From Chthoniobacterales bacterium (GTDB lineage Bacteria; Verrucomicrobiota; Verrucomicrobiia; Chthoniobacterales; UBA10450), in NCBI GenBank assembly GCA_035274845.1, contig DATENU010000022.1:186001-250000 (forward strand): DNA of 64,000 nt. The letters run 5' to 3'. Each line of letters begins with the position of its first letter. Within the stretch, counting starts at the first letter, position 1. Positions 37,263 through 47,326 of the stretch are shown in pieces. The notes under the pieces were generated by a model, which was not told the origin of the DNA, did not search any database, and saw nothing but the letters and a program-made list of their open reading frames with translations. The translations under genes were made by a program, and so were the position numbers.

Positions 37263-39518
37263 CTACAGAAAACGAACGCGAATGCGCGTTTCTGCTCGAC
37301 GACCTGTCGCAGGGTCGATTGCGATCAGTTGATGCTCGCCTTCGGCAGCGAGGGCGAAATCAGCCCCTCCCTCAGAGCGGCAAGCCAGCGAATCACTTTG
37401 CCACTGCACTTTGCCGGCTCCAAAAGCCCGAAGCGGAATGCGCTGCGTGGAGGGGACGTCTGGGTCGACCACGTAAACACTTCCCGGCAGTGGCGAAGTG
37501 ATCCGCAAATCGTCACCACCCGAGGCGAGGACCGCGTGGTCCCGGACAATGTTCTCCGCGCTCCGAAACCAATCGGCGTACTCCGGCCCTAGCTGGACCT
37601 TTCCGGACGCGTCATAGTCCGCCGGCGATTCGGGAGAGGGAAGCCGATCGACTACAAATTTCTCGCGCAACCCGCGAGGGTCCAGATCGGCGAGCAATTT
37701 TCCGGTAAGGGGATGGATGGTCCGGTCGACAATTCCGGCCGGGGCGCGGTACCAGCTCGTGCCGCGGCTCGCATGCAGATAATCGAACACCGCATGCAGA
37801 ATTGGCCCGGCCCCAGTCACGCCGGAAACCTCGCGCATGGGCGCGCCGTCGAAGTTGCCCACCCAAACGCCGACCGAAAATTCCGGTGTGAAACCAATGG
37901 TCCAGTTATCGCGAAAATCGGTGCTCGTCCCGGTTTTGCAGGCGACGGGGTAATCGAAGCGCAGCGCCGAATTCATTCCAAAAGCAAGGGTGCGCGCGGA
38001 ATTGTCGCTCAGGATATCGGCAATTTGCCAGACGAGCTCCGGGCGGGAATACCGCCGGGGCGAGGATGGGGCATCGGCCAGGACCCGCCAGGGCCGGTAT
38101 TCGCCAAGGCGCGCCAGGCTCGCGTAGGCGTTGGTTATTTCGAGCAGGCGTCCCTCGCAGTTTCCCAGGGTCAGGCCGAGGCCGTAAACTTCCGGGGGCC
38201 GGTTCAGAGTCGTTAGACCGCACTCGCGCAAGCGCTCATGCAAGGCGGCCGGCCCTCCCGCGGCCAGCAGCACTTTCACCGCCGGGATGTTCAGCGAACT
38301 GGCCAGGGCCGTGCGGAAACGGACTGGCCCGTAACAACGCCGATTGTAGTTTTCCGGCCGATAAAAACCGCCTTCCGCCGGGAAACTCGTCCGCACGTCG
38401 GCTACCATCGTCGCCGGGGTCGCACCGCGCTCGAGCGCGAGAAGATAGGTAAACGGCTTTAGCGCCGAGCCAGCCGACCGCGGGGCCCACGCCCCATTCA
38501 CCTGCCCGGTGCCCGGCGCGAAGTAATTCTCCGAGCCGACGAGCGCAATGACATCGCCGCTGGCATTATCAATCACCACCACCGCGGTGTTGCGCACATT
38601 CTGCTCGCGCAATTGGGCCAGCCGCTCCCGCGCGATTTTTTCCACCTGCTCGTTCAGGCGAAAATCGAGCGTGGTTCGCAGTTCCGCGCGTGGCGTTTCC
38701 GGCAGCTGCTGGAGAACCATCTCGACAAAATGGGGCGCGCGAAAACGGCGTTGCGGCGGGCGCAGCGCAAGCGATTCCGCCAGCGCTCTCTCCTGCCGCG
38801 CCGAATCGAGCCAGCCATTCTCGCGCATCCGGCGCAACACGGTTTCTTCCCGGCGCCGCGCGGCCTCTGGCGCGAGGTGGGGATTGAGTTTCCGCGGGTT
38901 CTTCGGAAGCCCGGCGAGAAAGGCAGCCTCCGCCACGCTCAAATCCGAAACCGGCTTGTCGAAATAATAATCCGCCGCGGAAGAAAGGCCGAGGTTCAGA
39001 TTGCCGAAGTCGAGGCGGTTAAGATACGCGACCAGGATTTGCTCTTTCGACCACGTTTGCTCGAGACGAAGAGCCGTAACGCTTTCGATCAATTTTGAGC
39101 GCAAAGTTCGCGGCCGGCGCTCGGAGATTTTCACCAGTTGCTGGGTGATGGTCGAAGCACCGGAAACGATTCGGCCACGAACCAACCCTTTGAGCGCGGC
39201 CCGCCCGGTCGCAATCCAGTCGACCCCATGATGCGAAAAAAACCGTTTGTCCTCGGCGGCCAGAATTGCGTCGATGACGTGGGGCGGCACTTCGTCCAGC
39301 GCGAGCTCATGGCTGAAGCGCTCGGCGACCCGCGCTTCCCTGAGCGGAATTCCGTTCCGGTCCAGCAAGGCGATGCTTTGAATCGGCGGCCGCAGCAAGA
39401 CCGAAGGAAGAGGGACGAGCTTCAGCGCAAAATGCCCTGCAACCAGGAACGCGGCCAGCGTTCCAACGATCGATCCCGGGTAAAACCGAAGAGGCAAATG
39501 GCGACGCCAGAGTTTCAC
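37263..39518 (-). CDS. pbpC: Penicillin-binding protein 1C
   Basis: A bifunctional peptidoglycan glycosyltransferase/transpeptidase of 751 residues, anchored in the inner membrane by an N-terminal helix (GTLAAFLVAGHFALKLV). The glycosyltransferase motifs are AAEDKRFFSHHGVDW near 85 and ASTITQQLVK near 122. The transpeptidase has SALKPF (SxxK) near 345, SSLN and CKTGTSTDFRDNW near 510. A C-terminal beta domain (residues ~660-751) matches the BiPBP_C type of PBP1C. The start is the GTG at 39516-39518 overlapping the A2M TGA (GTGA); the longer frame to 39725 lies inside the A2M gene. The pairing with alpha-2-macroglobulin is a known bacterial arrangement. Confidence 0.95.
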   Translation of the reverse strand: MKLWRRHLPLRFYPGSIVGTLAAFLVAGHFALKLVPLPSVLLRPPIQSIALLDRNGIPLREARVAERFSHELALDEVPPHVIDAILAAEDKRFFSHHGVDWIATGRAALKGLVRGRIVSGASTITQQLVKISERRPRTLRSKLIESVTALRLEQTWSKEQILVAYLNRLDFGNLNLGLSSAADYYFDKPVSDLSVAEAAFLAGLPKNPRKLNPHLAPEAARRREETVLRRMRENGWLDSARQERALAESLALRPPQRRFRAPHFVEMVLQQLPETPRAELRTTLDFRLNEQVEKIARERLAQLREQNVRNTAVVVIDNASGDVIALVGSENYFAPGTGQVNGAWAPRSAGSALKPFTYLLALERGATPATMVADVRTSFPAEGGFYRPENYNRRCYGPVRFRTALASSLNIPAVKVLLAAGGPAALHERLRECGLTTLNRPPEVYGLGLTLGNCEGRLLEITNAYASLARLGEYRPWRVLADAPSSPRRYSRPELVWQIADILSDNSARTLAFGMNSALRFDYPVACKTGTSTDFRDNWTIGFTPEFSVGVWVGNFDGAPMREVSGVTGAGPILHAVFDYLHASRGTSWYRAPAGIVDRTIHPLTGKLLADLDPRGLREKFVVDRLPSPESPADYDASGKVQLGPEYADWFRSAENIVRDHAVLASGGDDLRITSPLPGSVYVVDPDVPSTQRIPLRAFGAGKVQWQSDSLACRSEGGADFALAAEGEHQLIAIDPATGRRAETRIRVRFL

Positions 39519-42500
39519 TTCAACGATTCCGTGTGGACACGGCTCGTCTCGGTCGTGCCCATTCGCTCGGGGTGATACATTTCTTCGATCTTCGCGGAGG
39601 GCGCGAGGGCGTCGCCGGCGGAGATGACCCGGGCCAGGTAGCGCAACTTGTATTGCCCCGGATAAAGCACGTCCGCAAAAAATAGAGCGCGATCGGTCCG
39701 CAGCTCGTTGTAATCGCTCACCCATTCCGTGCCCAGCGTTTCGCCCGCGACAACTTCCTGCGATTTGAAGACCGGGTTGATCGGTTCGAAAACTCCGGGA
39801 AGCGGATCGGCTACCGCGAGATAAGTCGCGCGGCGCGGGACTTGGATATCGAGCGTCACCAGGACGCGATCGCCCACTCGCAAATTCTCCGCCGGCCCCA
39901 GTTTTCCCTCGTCATCGAGCTTGGAATAACGGCGCGTAATTGTGTACCCGCGGTTCTGCCGCGGCTGCTCGACGAGCTTCGGCCGCGCTTCCGCCGTCAT
40001 CTCAGTGTAAACCTTTCCGCCGGTCTTGCTGATTCGAATCGCCTCGGCGCTGCCGCCGCCGTCGATCGGGAACGACGAGGTCATCAGCGGCTTTGAGTTG
40101 CTGACCGAAAAAGGAACCACCGCCCGGTTCCAGCGAACTTCACCGCTCGCGTTCCGGTCGCCCGTTTCGATGGTGCGGACGTAGGTAGAAAGGGCGAGGA
40201 CGGACCAGGCGTTCGCCTGGGTGGTGCTCCAATGCCCGTTGCTCCGGCGGGTGAACAACTCCACCGCCAGCTCGTCGACGCGCGGCGAAGCCGGCTGATG
40301 AAGCGTCCACGCCATGAGATGAAGCGCGTTTTCGCGGGCGACCGAACCGAAGAACTCGTCCAGATAACCGTCGGTCGCCGCCGCCGGTTTCAACAACTCG
40401 TCGACCATGTTTTTCGGTCCCTTGCTCTCGAGGACGGCCAGCGCCACCAACGCGCGATCTTCGGCCGAAAGCTGGGCGCGTTTTTGAAACAGCAAATCGT
40501 GATAGGCTGCCTCCGGTTTCCCGGCGATCGCGAGTGCGTAGACGGCGAGACAACGATCCGATAACCGGTAACCGGTCGCGTCCGTCGCCGTGCCGCGCAG
40601 TTGTTCGCTCAGGTAACCAAGCAGCTTCTTCATTTCCCCCGCCGGCACTTCGAATCGCTGCCTTTGCGCGAGGGCGAGGGCGAGACCGGCATACGCGCTC
40701 CCCCAGCGGCTGGCCTCGTTGCCGCCCGGCCAGTAACTCAACCCACCCGAGCTGGTTTGCATCGAAAACAGCTTGTCAATGCCTCGGCTCACCGCTTCGG
40801 TCACTTCCGCGTCGCTCTTGTTCAGCTCGGGAACCGCCGCGCGCAGATCTCGCACCGTCAGCCACGGCAGCAGGCTCGATGTGGTCTGCTCGACGCAACC
40901 GTAGGGATAATGGAGCAATTGCCGGAGCGCCTCCCGGATCTCGGTCACGCGCGTGTTGGCGACATTGACGTCGACTTTTCCGACGCCCTCGAGAATTTGC
41001 GGATCAGTCACGCGGCCCAGCTCGGAGTCGTTCGTCTCGATCCGCTTCGTTTGGACTTCGCGGACGAGTGGCGCCGGGTAGTTGACGTCGAGTTCGGATT
41101 GCAGCGCGTCGGTCAATTCACCGCTCTGGCCGCCGTTGAAGCGGGCGCTCCAGCGCCATTGCGCATGACCAGTGGCCACGAATTCCGCCGGGAAATCGAT
41201 TGGGACCGATCCCCTCGCCGGAACCGTGAGGTGGCGTTTCGTCTCCGCAGCCTTCGCGGTCGGATCGAGTTGCAACTCAACCTCCGCTTCGCCGGCCGCG
41301 TCGGTGTTGTTATGGAGAACGGCTCGCAAGGTGAGTTTGTCGCCGACGTTGCCAAACCGCGGCAGCGACGCCTCGATCATTAACGGCTTATTGATCTCGA
41401 CCGCGGACTCGGCGGTCCCGAATTGGTTCTGCCGCGACGCCGCGACCGCGATGATGCGGTAACGCGTCAGGCTGTCCGGCGCGTTGAACTCGGCGTGGAC
41501 GTGCCCCTGCGCGTCCGTCCGCAGGGCCGCGTTCCAAAATGCGAGCGCGAGGAAATTCTTCCGTAACCCATCCATCGCCGGCGGGCCGCCCTTGGCGTCG
41601 CCGATCAGGTAACCTTTGTTCGCGAAATCGGAGTCGTCGACGTCTTCCTTCAACAGCGTCGGCAAGGTGAGGCTCGTGAACACGTTGAGCTTGCGGCGTT
41701 GATTAAAGAAACTGAGCGGATCGGGCGTTTTGTAACCGGTCAAAGAGAGAACGCCTTCATCTACTGCGTAAAGGACGACCTCTGAGTCGGCGGCGGCCTT
41801 GCCGGTGGCGTCGCGGACATCGGCGTCGAGCTGGATTTTTTCGCCCGGCTTCGCGGTCGCGCCGCTGGATTTCACGGTGACCGCCAGTTTGTCTTTAGGC
41901 CGGACCACTTTCACTTCGCAATAGCCGATCCGGTATTCCGGCATCTTGATTTTCTTTGGACTATCGTTCGCGCCGCGCAGGAGCATCACGGAGACGAAAA
42001 CGTTCGGGGCATCGGCGTCGGTCAACGGCACCTGGACCGATGGCGCGTTGCCAGTGAGCTGGGTGACGAAGGAACGCAGGACCTTGTCGCGCTCGATCGT
42101 CACCAACGCTGCGCCCGCGATCGGCGTCTTAACCAGAATCGTTGCCGTCTGTCCCGGCTCGTAGCTTTCCTTGTCCGTGACGAGATCGACCGCGTACGGG
42201 TTCCGATAATTCCAAACCGTCTCGGCCGGTCCGGCGACCTGGAAAGTAGTGGAGGTGAGAATGTCGCGGCCTTGCGCGTCTTTGCCGGCGACTTCGAGCA
42301 GATACTGGCCGGGTTTTCCTGCCAGCACATCCGCCAATGTCGCCACCTTCGGTTTCCGATCGGAGCCTGCACCTGGCGTCGTCGTGAGCTCGCGCTCCCA
42401 TTCCACATGCCGCTCCGCTTTGCTCTCGAACTCCGTGGTGTCCCCCGCTCCCGCGAGGCGATTCGTCTGCCACGTGATTCGGGTCAGGCGCACCGTCGAT

Positions 42501-45163
42501 TTCACCGGCGCGGGCAATGGCTTTCCGTCCGGGGCGACGGCGATCAACTCGACCGGCACCTTGTTGCCTTCCTTGTACATGGGGTCGAGCCGGCGCAGTC
42601 CAAAATAATAATCCGAGCTGTGCTGCACGAAGGAACGCGATTCCGAAACGGTCTGCTGGCTGATGTCGGTCACTTCGCAAATTAACTTCGCCGCGCGCGG
42701 CTGCGGGGCGTTTGGGTTCATCGGCAATTGCGCCGTGATCTTCACCGTGCCGTCAGCCGCGAGGTCGGCGGTCCCCTGATCATTGAACTGCGAAATCCGG
42801 TCGAGCGCCTTGTTCAGCTGGAAATCGTCGATCCCATTGCCGAAAGCGAAATCGGAAAGCCCTTCCGGCCGGAATGCCTCGTCGCGCGCGACGAGCGACC
42901 AGGTGAGCTTCGCTTTCGAGAGCGGCTTGCCCATGAAGTATTTCGCCGTGATTGGCAAATCGAGCGCGAGCGGGCCGGTGGCGCTCGGCGGCGCCGGGAT
43001 AAGGATTTCGAATGCGTTCGGTCGGTACTCCTGCACCTGGAAATCGCAGTTGCCGCTGAACCGGTGCGTCTTTTCCTCATCCGCGACCGACACCCGATAT
43101 TTTCCGAGGCTGCCCACGGGAATCTTTATCTCCTGCGCGAACGATCCGAACTCCGACAGCGTCACCTTTTCCTTGAACACTTCGCGATCTTTCGCGTCCT
43201 CCATCTTTACGACGAGCGTCTGACCAGCAGGCAACGTCGATTGATTCTCGTTCAGGTTCCGCGCGATTCCCTTGAGATGGACTACGTCGCCAGGCTTATA
43301 AACTCCGCGCTCGGTGAAGAGAAATATCGAGCTCAACTCCGGCTCGTCGCCGTAATCATCCGTGACCCCGAGCCGGTAGAGCGGAACCGAAGCATCGCCC
43401 GCGTTGATCGCGATCAGGTAGCTGTCGCCTTCGCGTTGCGCGAAGACCCAGCGCGCGTCGCTCGAATACGGCAAGCGCGCGCCTCCCTGGGCGTCGGTCA
43501 CCGCTTCGCCGATCTGTTTTAACTCGGTATCGATGAGCCGAAGCTGAACATTTGGGAGCGACACTCCGGTCGTCAGCGAAAAGAGGTGGAGCGTCAGTTG
43601 CTTGAAATCGTTCTTCCAAACCGAGCCGATGTCGGTGAGCTGAATCACCGCCTGGGTGCCGACACGCTCCCTGCTCGCCGCGACGGCATCGATCGATTCG
43701 GCCGTAAGCAAAACGGCGCCGGTCTTGTTCTCGCCCAGGATTTCATCCCAGCTTAACGGGACGATCTCCTGCTTATCGACGGCCGCAGCCGTATTCAGTT
43801 CGCGCTCCCAGATGACCTGTCCGGGCAGTTTCTCGACATCGACCCGGCTATACATTTCGTCCGCCGGCCGGCCTTCGGTAAACTCTTCGTACTTATCGTA
43901 GGCCTTAAGCGCCACCGTCATGTTGTCGCCAGTGAACAAACGAGCTGTGACCTTGACCCGCGGGACGTTGATCGACAGAAGCCGAAAACGCCGGGTTCCG
44001 GCGCGGTGCTGGCTCGTCGAAAAGTCTTCGAAATAAAGCCGGGGCGCGACCTGCTTGAAGGTCAAGTCGTTCGTCTGGCCGCGCTCCAGCTTGAACGGCT
44101 CTCTCGCCATCAGGCCCGGTTTGGTCGTCACCCGATACTTCGGGCCGAGCGCAAAATTGCCCTTCAACGTCACGTAACGCCCATCAACTTCCGCTTTGAG
44201 TTTCTCCGGCGCCGGGGAGACGGAGATCCAGCGCAAAACGGTTTCTTCGGTCACGTCCGCCGCGAGCAGCTTCGAAAACTCGATGATGATCCGTCGTCCG
44301 GCGATCCGGTTGCTTTCCGCCGCGATGCTCGCAATCACGAACGGCTTCACCCGGCCGATCTCAATTTCCTTTTTTACAGGGAGGGCTGTTTTCCATTGCA
44401 TCGCCGGGAGCCCGGCGTCGATCACGAGCTTCCAGCCATTGCCCGGTGGAAGCGGCTTTGGCGCTGAAATCAGGAGAATGTTCTTGCGCAGCGTATGCGG
44501 CTTATCGCTGTCCCGCTCGGAAAACTCTCCCTCCGGTTCCGCCGCCTCCGGTTTCTCTCCCCACGCGGCCAGGGATCGATCGTCGCTCTGGTAAGGGTAA
44601 AATAAACGGTCGCGGTCCTTCGGATCGTCACCCTGGACTCTCGCCTCTATTTTTGTGCCGGCGCCGTTGACGAAGTGGATGAATTTCGCGCAGGCAGCCG
44701 CGTCAACATTGGCATTAAACAGAAGGAGGAAACGCGGATTGGCCGGCGCATCTTCCGGATCTGAGGGGCCGAGGGTGGAAAGACCCTTCACCCGCAACGG
44801 CGGCGTCTCCACGGTCTCCCGCAGGCTCGACTTCACCTCGCGCCCCGCCGCATCCTTCAGTCCCGGCCGAAGCGAAATCTGATACTTCGTCCCGAGCGGC
44901 AGAGTTCCCCTGGGCGTAAACGTCCCGCTGCGGGTGCTCAGCCACACGAACTGACCTTCGACTGACGGGGCAAGAACAAGCGGCGAAACCGTCGCCGGTT
45001 TTCCGATTTGATCGGCCGGCACCATTTCGGAAGCGAATCGCAGCTCGAAGGTGCTCGTCGAGTCGAGCCGCCGGGAAGGCAAAAGGAGCTGCACCGCACG
45101 ATCTTCGGCGAATGCGCTGGTGACAAGAAGGAACCCCAGCGCGAGCCAAAATGAACGAGTCAT
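39515..45163 (-). CDS. Bacterial alpha-2-macroglobulin (YfhM type)
   Basis: A 1,882-residue periplasmic protease trap thought to guard the cell wall against host or rival proteases. The signal peptide is MTRSFWLALGFLLVTSAFAED, with no lipobox Cys, unlike the lipoprotein in E. coli. MG-domain features follow, such as FLFTERGVYKPGDVVHLKGIAR near 610. An A2M segment (LALAFWNAALRTDAQGHVHAEF) lies near 1200. The thioester motif GCVEQTTSSLLPW is near 1420 and is intact. The ATG at 45161-45163 is chosen for its signal peptide. It is translationally coupled to pbpC by GTGA. An intact thioester implies covalent trapping. Confidence 0.95.
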   Translation of the reverse strand: MTRSFWLALGFLLVTSAFAEDRAVQLLLPSRRLDSTSTFELRFASEMVPADQIGKPATVSPLVLAPSVEGQFVWLSTRSGTFTPRGTLPLGTKYQISLRPGLKDAAGREVKSSLRETVETPPLRVKGLSTLGPSDPEDAPANPRFLLLFNANVDAAACAKFIHFVNGAGTKIEARVQGDDPKDRDRLFYPYQSDDRSLAAWGEKPEAAEPEGEFSERDSDKPHTLRKNILLISAPKPLPPGNGWKLVIDAGLPAMQWKTALPVKKEIEIGRVKPFVIASIAAESNRIAGRRIIIEFSKLLAADVTEETVLRWISVSPAPEKLKAEVDGRYVTLKGNFALGPKYRVTTKPGLMAREPFKLERGQTNDLTFKQVAPRLYFEDFSTSQHRAGTRRFRLLSINVPRVKVTARLFTGDNMTVALKAYDKYEEFTEGRPADEMYSRVDVEKLPGQVIWERELNTAAAVDKQEIVPLSWDEILGENKTGAVLLTAESIDAVAASRERVGTQAVIQLTDIGSVWKNDFKQLTLHLFSLTTGVSLPNVQLRLIDTELKQIGEAVTDAQGGARLPYSSDARWVFAQREGDSYLIAINAGDASVPLYRLGVTDDYGDEPELSSIFLFTERGVYKPGDVVHLKGIARNLNENQSTLPAGQTLVVKMEDAKDREVFKEKVTLSEFGSFAQEIKIPVGSLGKYRVSVADEEKTHRFSGNCDFQVQEYRPNAFEILIPAPPSATGPLALDLPITAKYFMGKPLSKAKLTWSLVARDEAFRPEGLSDFAFGNGIDDFQLNKALDRISQFNDQGTADLAADGTVKITAQLPMNPNAPQPRAAKLICEVTDISQQTVSESRSFVQHSSDYYFGLRRLDPMYKEGNKVPVELIAVAPDGKPLPAPVKSTVRLTRITWQTNRLAGAGDTTEFESKAERHVEWERELTTTPGAGSDRKPKVATLADVLAGKPGQYLLEVAGKDAQGRDILTSTTFQVAGPAETVWNYRNPYAVDLVTDKESYEPGQTATILVKTPIAGAALVTIERDKVLRSFVTQLTGNAPSVQVPLTDADAPNVFVSVMLLRGANDSPKKIKMPEYRIGYCEVKVVRPKDKLAVTVKSSGATAKPGEKIQLDADVRDATGKAAADSEVVLYAVDEGVLSLTGYKTPDPLSFFNQRRKLNVFTSLTLPTLLKEDVDDSDFANKGYLIGDAKGGPPAMDGLRKNFLALAFWNAALRTDAQGHVHAEFNAPDSLTRYRIIAVAASRQNQFGTAESAVEINKPLMIEASLPRFGNVGDKLTLRAVLHNNTDAAGEAEVELQLDPTAKAAETKRHLTVPARGSVPIDFPAEFVATGHAQWRWSARFNGGQSGELTDALQSELDVNYPAPLVREVQTKRIETNDSELGRVTDPQILEGVGKVDVNVANTRVTEIREALRQLLHYPYGCVEQTTSSLLPWLTVRDLRAAVPELNKSDAEVTEAVSRGIDKLFSMQTSSGGLSYWPGGNEASRWGSAYAGLALALAQRQRFEVPAGEMKKLLGYLSEQLRGTATDATGYRLSDRCLAVYALAIAGKPEAAYHDLLFQKRAQLSAEDRALVALAVLESKGPKNMVDELLKPAAATDGYLDEFFGSVARENALHLMAWTLHQPASPRVDELAVELFTRRSNGHWSTTQANAWSVLALSTYVRTIETGDRNASGEVRWNRAVVPFSVSNSKPLMTSSFPIDGGGSAEAIRISKTGGKVYTEMTAEARPKLVEQPRQNRGYTITRRYSKLDDEGKLGPAENLRVGDRVLVTLDIQVPRRATYLAVADPLPGVFEPINPVFKSQEVVAGETLGTEWVSDYNELRTDRALFFADVLYPGQYKLRYLARVISAGDALAPSAKIEEMYHPERMGTTETSRVHTESLK

Positions 45164-45341
45164 ATTGGAAGCGAAGAGTAGCACGGCGAGCCGCGGTTGC
45201 TTCAACTGAAATCGCAAGTCATGCGGGCGATCGGTCGATTAAGACAAACGAAGCGGATGGATTTCTAATCCATACCACGAAGGCCATGCTGAAGAAAACT
45301 AGGGGAATACACGTTAGATTCAAAGATCAAGAGCAGATTCT

Positions 45342-45962
45342 TCACCGGAGTTTGAGGAAGTGAATTATGCTGATGACGCCGCAAGCCAGCGCAGCGTAGG
45401 CGGATGCCTGCATGTATGGATGGATCGAGTATGAAAACCCGTGAATGTCAGCATACATCCGCGACAAACCAAGGACAATCGTTACATACATGAAGTACCC
45501 GTGCCAGTTCGTCGAAGGCCGTATCTGCTCGATTTTGGGTAGATTCTCAACATATAAGACTCGCGTCACATACAGCGTTATCTCGCGAACAATCAGGGCC
45601 CAACTGACCAGCGGATCCAGAAAGCCCTGTACGCTGAAGGCAATAATGATGGCCGCGTAAAAAGACTTGTCTCCAAGACTGTCCCAAAGGCGCCCTTGTA
45701 TTGAAGTCACGTGCAATCTTCGTGCAAGAAAGCCGTCAAAAACGTCGGTCGCCAGTGCCACTAAACAAAGTGCAATTGACACATAAAGGAGGGTAGCACT
45801 TCTCTGAAAACAGAGCACAAATAGCAACCCGAGGCCGATGCGCGATAGGGAGAGAGAGTTTACGAGACTTCTCGGAGCAATGATGATCCAAGATTTGTCG
45901 GTAAACGGAGCGGATCGCACCAACAACTGTGGCCAACTTTTTTCTAAAGGGTCACCTCTCAT
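45342..45962 (-). CDS. CDP-alcohol phosphatidyltransferase family protein
   Basis: A 206-residue membrane enzyme that transfers a phosphatidyl or similar group from a CDP-linked donor to an alcohol. The signature DG-x2-AR-x8-G-x3-D-x3-D is complete (DGFLARRLHVTSIQG, RLWD, SLGD; residues ~72-97). Four to five hydrophobic segments flank it. The acceptor cannot be told; phosphatidylglycerol-phosphate or inositol-type synthases look like this. It overlaps the upstream membrane gene by 11 bp and lies in an AT-richer patch, which suggests transfer. Confidence 0.85.
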   Translation of the reverse strand: MRGDPLEKSWPQLLVRSAPFTDKSWIIIAPRSLVNSLSLSRIGLGLLFVLCFQRSATLLYVSIALCLVALATDVFDGFLARRLHVTSIQGRLWDSLGDKSFYAAIIIAFSVQGFLDPLVSWALIVREITLYVTRVLYVENLPKIEQIRPSTNWHGYFMYVTIVLGLSRMYADIHGFSYSIHPYMQASAYAALACGVISIIHFLKLR

Positions 45963-46566
45963 TTGTATTTCTCACGATTAGAATGGAGGCCAGAAAAACA
46001 AGCCAAGTTGCGATACAGATGGCAACGTAATTCCGCCAGCGCCATATCCGCAAACTGTCTGGAACGGTAAGCGACGATAATGTTATCTTACCCTCTCCTA
46101 GTTTAAAAAGAGTCGCAGGAAGAACGGCGATGGCCTCTCTCTTCCGCTTGCCGCGTGACTCGCTGCCAAAGGATTCGCTGTCAAATTGAGGAGCGAAGTC
46201 GCGGCCAGTGAATCGAACAAGGGCCACAGCCCAGTGGTTAATATCCGCTTCAGTGCAATTGTCAGTTTTGTTGTTTTCTAGAACGCTCCTATAGCACTCG
46301 AGTGTTACATCGGCGTGGTCACGTACAGTGAAAATCTGGAGCACTACAAGTACCGCCGCTACCAACAACAATCCGAAAACCTTTTCGGGGTCAATAGCTT
46401 TCAATAACTCAGGAGTCAGAATACACTGCCCAGCAAACGCAAAGAAGGTGAAGTTTAATATCAGCGGGTCTGGATCGGACTCTGCGAAGGAGCGGACGGC
46501 CCATGCTAACAGGGCAATCAAAATTACGGCACCGATGAAGGGCAGCGAGCCAACAAGTCGAGTCAT
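45952..46566 (-). CDS. Unrecognised membrane protein
   Basis: About 204 residues from the ATG at 46564-46566, which has GGA eight bases upstream. There are two N-terminal helices (VGSLPFIGAVILIALLAWAV and VFGLLLVAAVLVVLQIF), a soluble middle (~residues 80-170) and a C-terminal helix (YVAICIATWLVFLASILIV). No known motif is seen. The frame is open to a TTG at 46839, which would add 91 residues; that part is not clearly protein-like. The next gene overlaps it by 11 bp, so the two are probably expressed together. Base use is more AT-rich than in the flanking genes. Confidence 0.55.
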   Translation of the reverse strand: MTRLVGSLPFIGAVILIALLAWAVRSFAESDPDPLILNFTFFAFAGQCILTPELLKAIDPEKVFGLLLVAAVLVVLQIFTVRDHADVTLECYRSVLENNKTDNCTEADINHWAVALVRFTGRDFAPQFDSESFGSESRGKRKREAIAVLPATLFKLGEGKITLSSLTVPDSLRIWRWRNYVAICIATWLVFLASILIVRNTNER

Positions 46567-47140
46567 AGTGATTCCGTTTGGGAGGGGCCGTGAGTGAACG
46601 AAATAGAGTAGAAACCGGCGTAAGCAATTATCACCCGTCGCAATGTCTTGCCAAGCCAGAACCGGGAATAAATATTTGGCGAATCCAATTTTCACCGAAC
46701 CCACGAGTGCTGAAACGGGGTCGAACAATGGATTTCGTATACTCGCGAGATTAAATAAAGACACTATGTGGTTGTCACGCGAGATACGACTAAAACGCCA
46801 ATTTCCGAAGCGCTTAGATTCGTCCAACCCCAAAGACAAAAGGAGTATTCGAACAGATAGTCAGATGGTTCACCTCTAGCGCCCAGTTCCTCCGGCAACG
46901 CCAACCCACAGGGATGAAAAATGTTGCAAACTGAGAAGCGCCCTGCAAATGGGCGACCCGCTGTTGATAAGACAATTGCGAGCATTCCTTTGCAGCAATG
47001 ATGCTAGCCACTCCGGGACCCGGGCGGCACGAGGGGGTGCCGTCTCCATGGAGCCGGCCTGCCATCAGGCCGGTGAATGCACGTCACTCCGCAATTTCAC
47101 TTGCGCGCGCCGGATCCAATGCGAAACGGTAGCGGCACCA
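46567..47140. other. Spacer without a supported gene
   Basis: 574 bp between the membrane protein start and tRNA-Leu. The left 270 bp may belong to an N-terminal extension of that protein. The right part holds two small inverted repeats, GCACGAGGGGGTGC near 47030-47043 and GCCGGCCTGCCATCAGGCCG near 47054-47073. No coding frame, promoter or known RNA is convincing here. Confidence 0.5.
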
Positions 47141-47224
47141 GCCGGCGTGGCGGAACTGGCAGACGCGCTGGACTCAAAATCCAGTACTCGCAAGAGTGTG
47201 TGGGTTCGAACCCCTCCGCCGGTA
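47141..47224 (+). tRNA. tRNA-Leu(CAA)
   Basis: The acceptor GCCGGCG pairs with CGCCGGT (first pair G-U), followed by discriminator A. The anticodon stem CTGGA/TCCAG closes CTCAAAA, anticodon CAA. A long variable arm (TACTCGCAAGAGTG) and T arm with GGTTCGAAC support a class II leucine tRNA decoding UUG. CCA is not encoded. Confidence 0.95.
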
Positions 47225-47242
47225 GGAAGAACTTTCTGGCCT

Positions 47243-47283
47243 AAAAAGGTCGCACCGCCAGGATTTTACTCTCGGGCGGTGCG
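47243..47283 (-). terminator. Rho-independent terminator of the 47327 gene
   Basis: On the minus strand CGCACCGCC and GGCGGTGCG pair around a ~15-nt loop, followed by ACCTTTTT. It lies ~44 bp after the stop codon. It closely matches the terminator of the upstream paralogue. Confidence 0.8.
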
Positions 47284-47326
47284 GAAAAAACTGGAGCTGG
47301 GCTCGGCTCAGGACCCGAGCAGTTGC

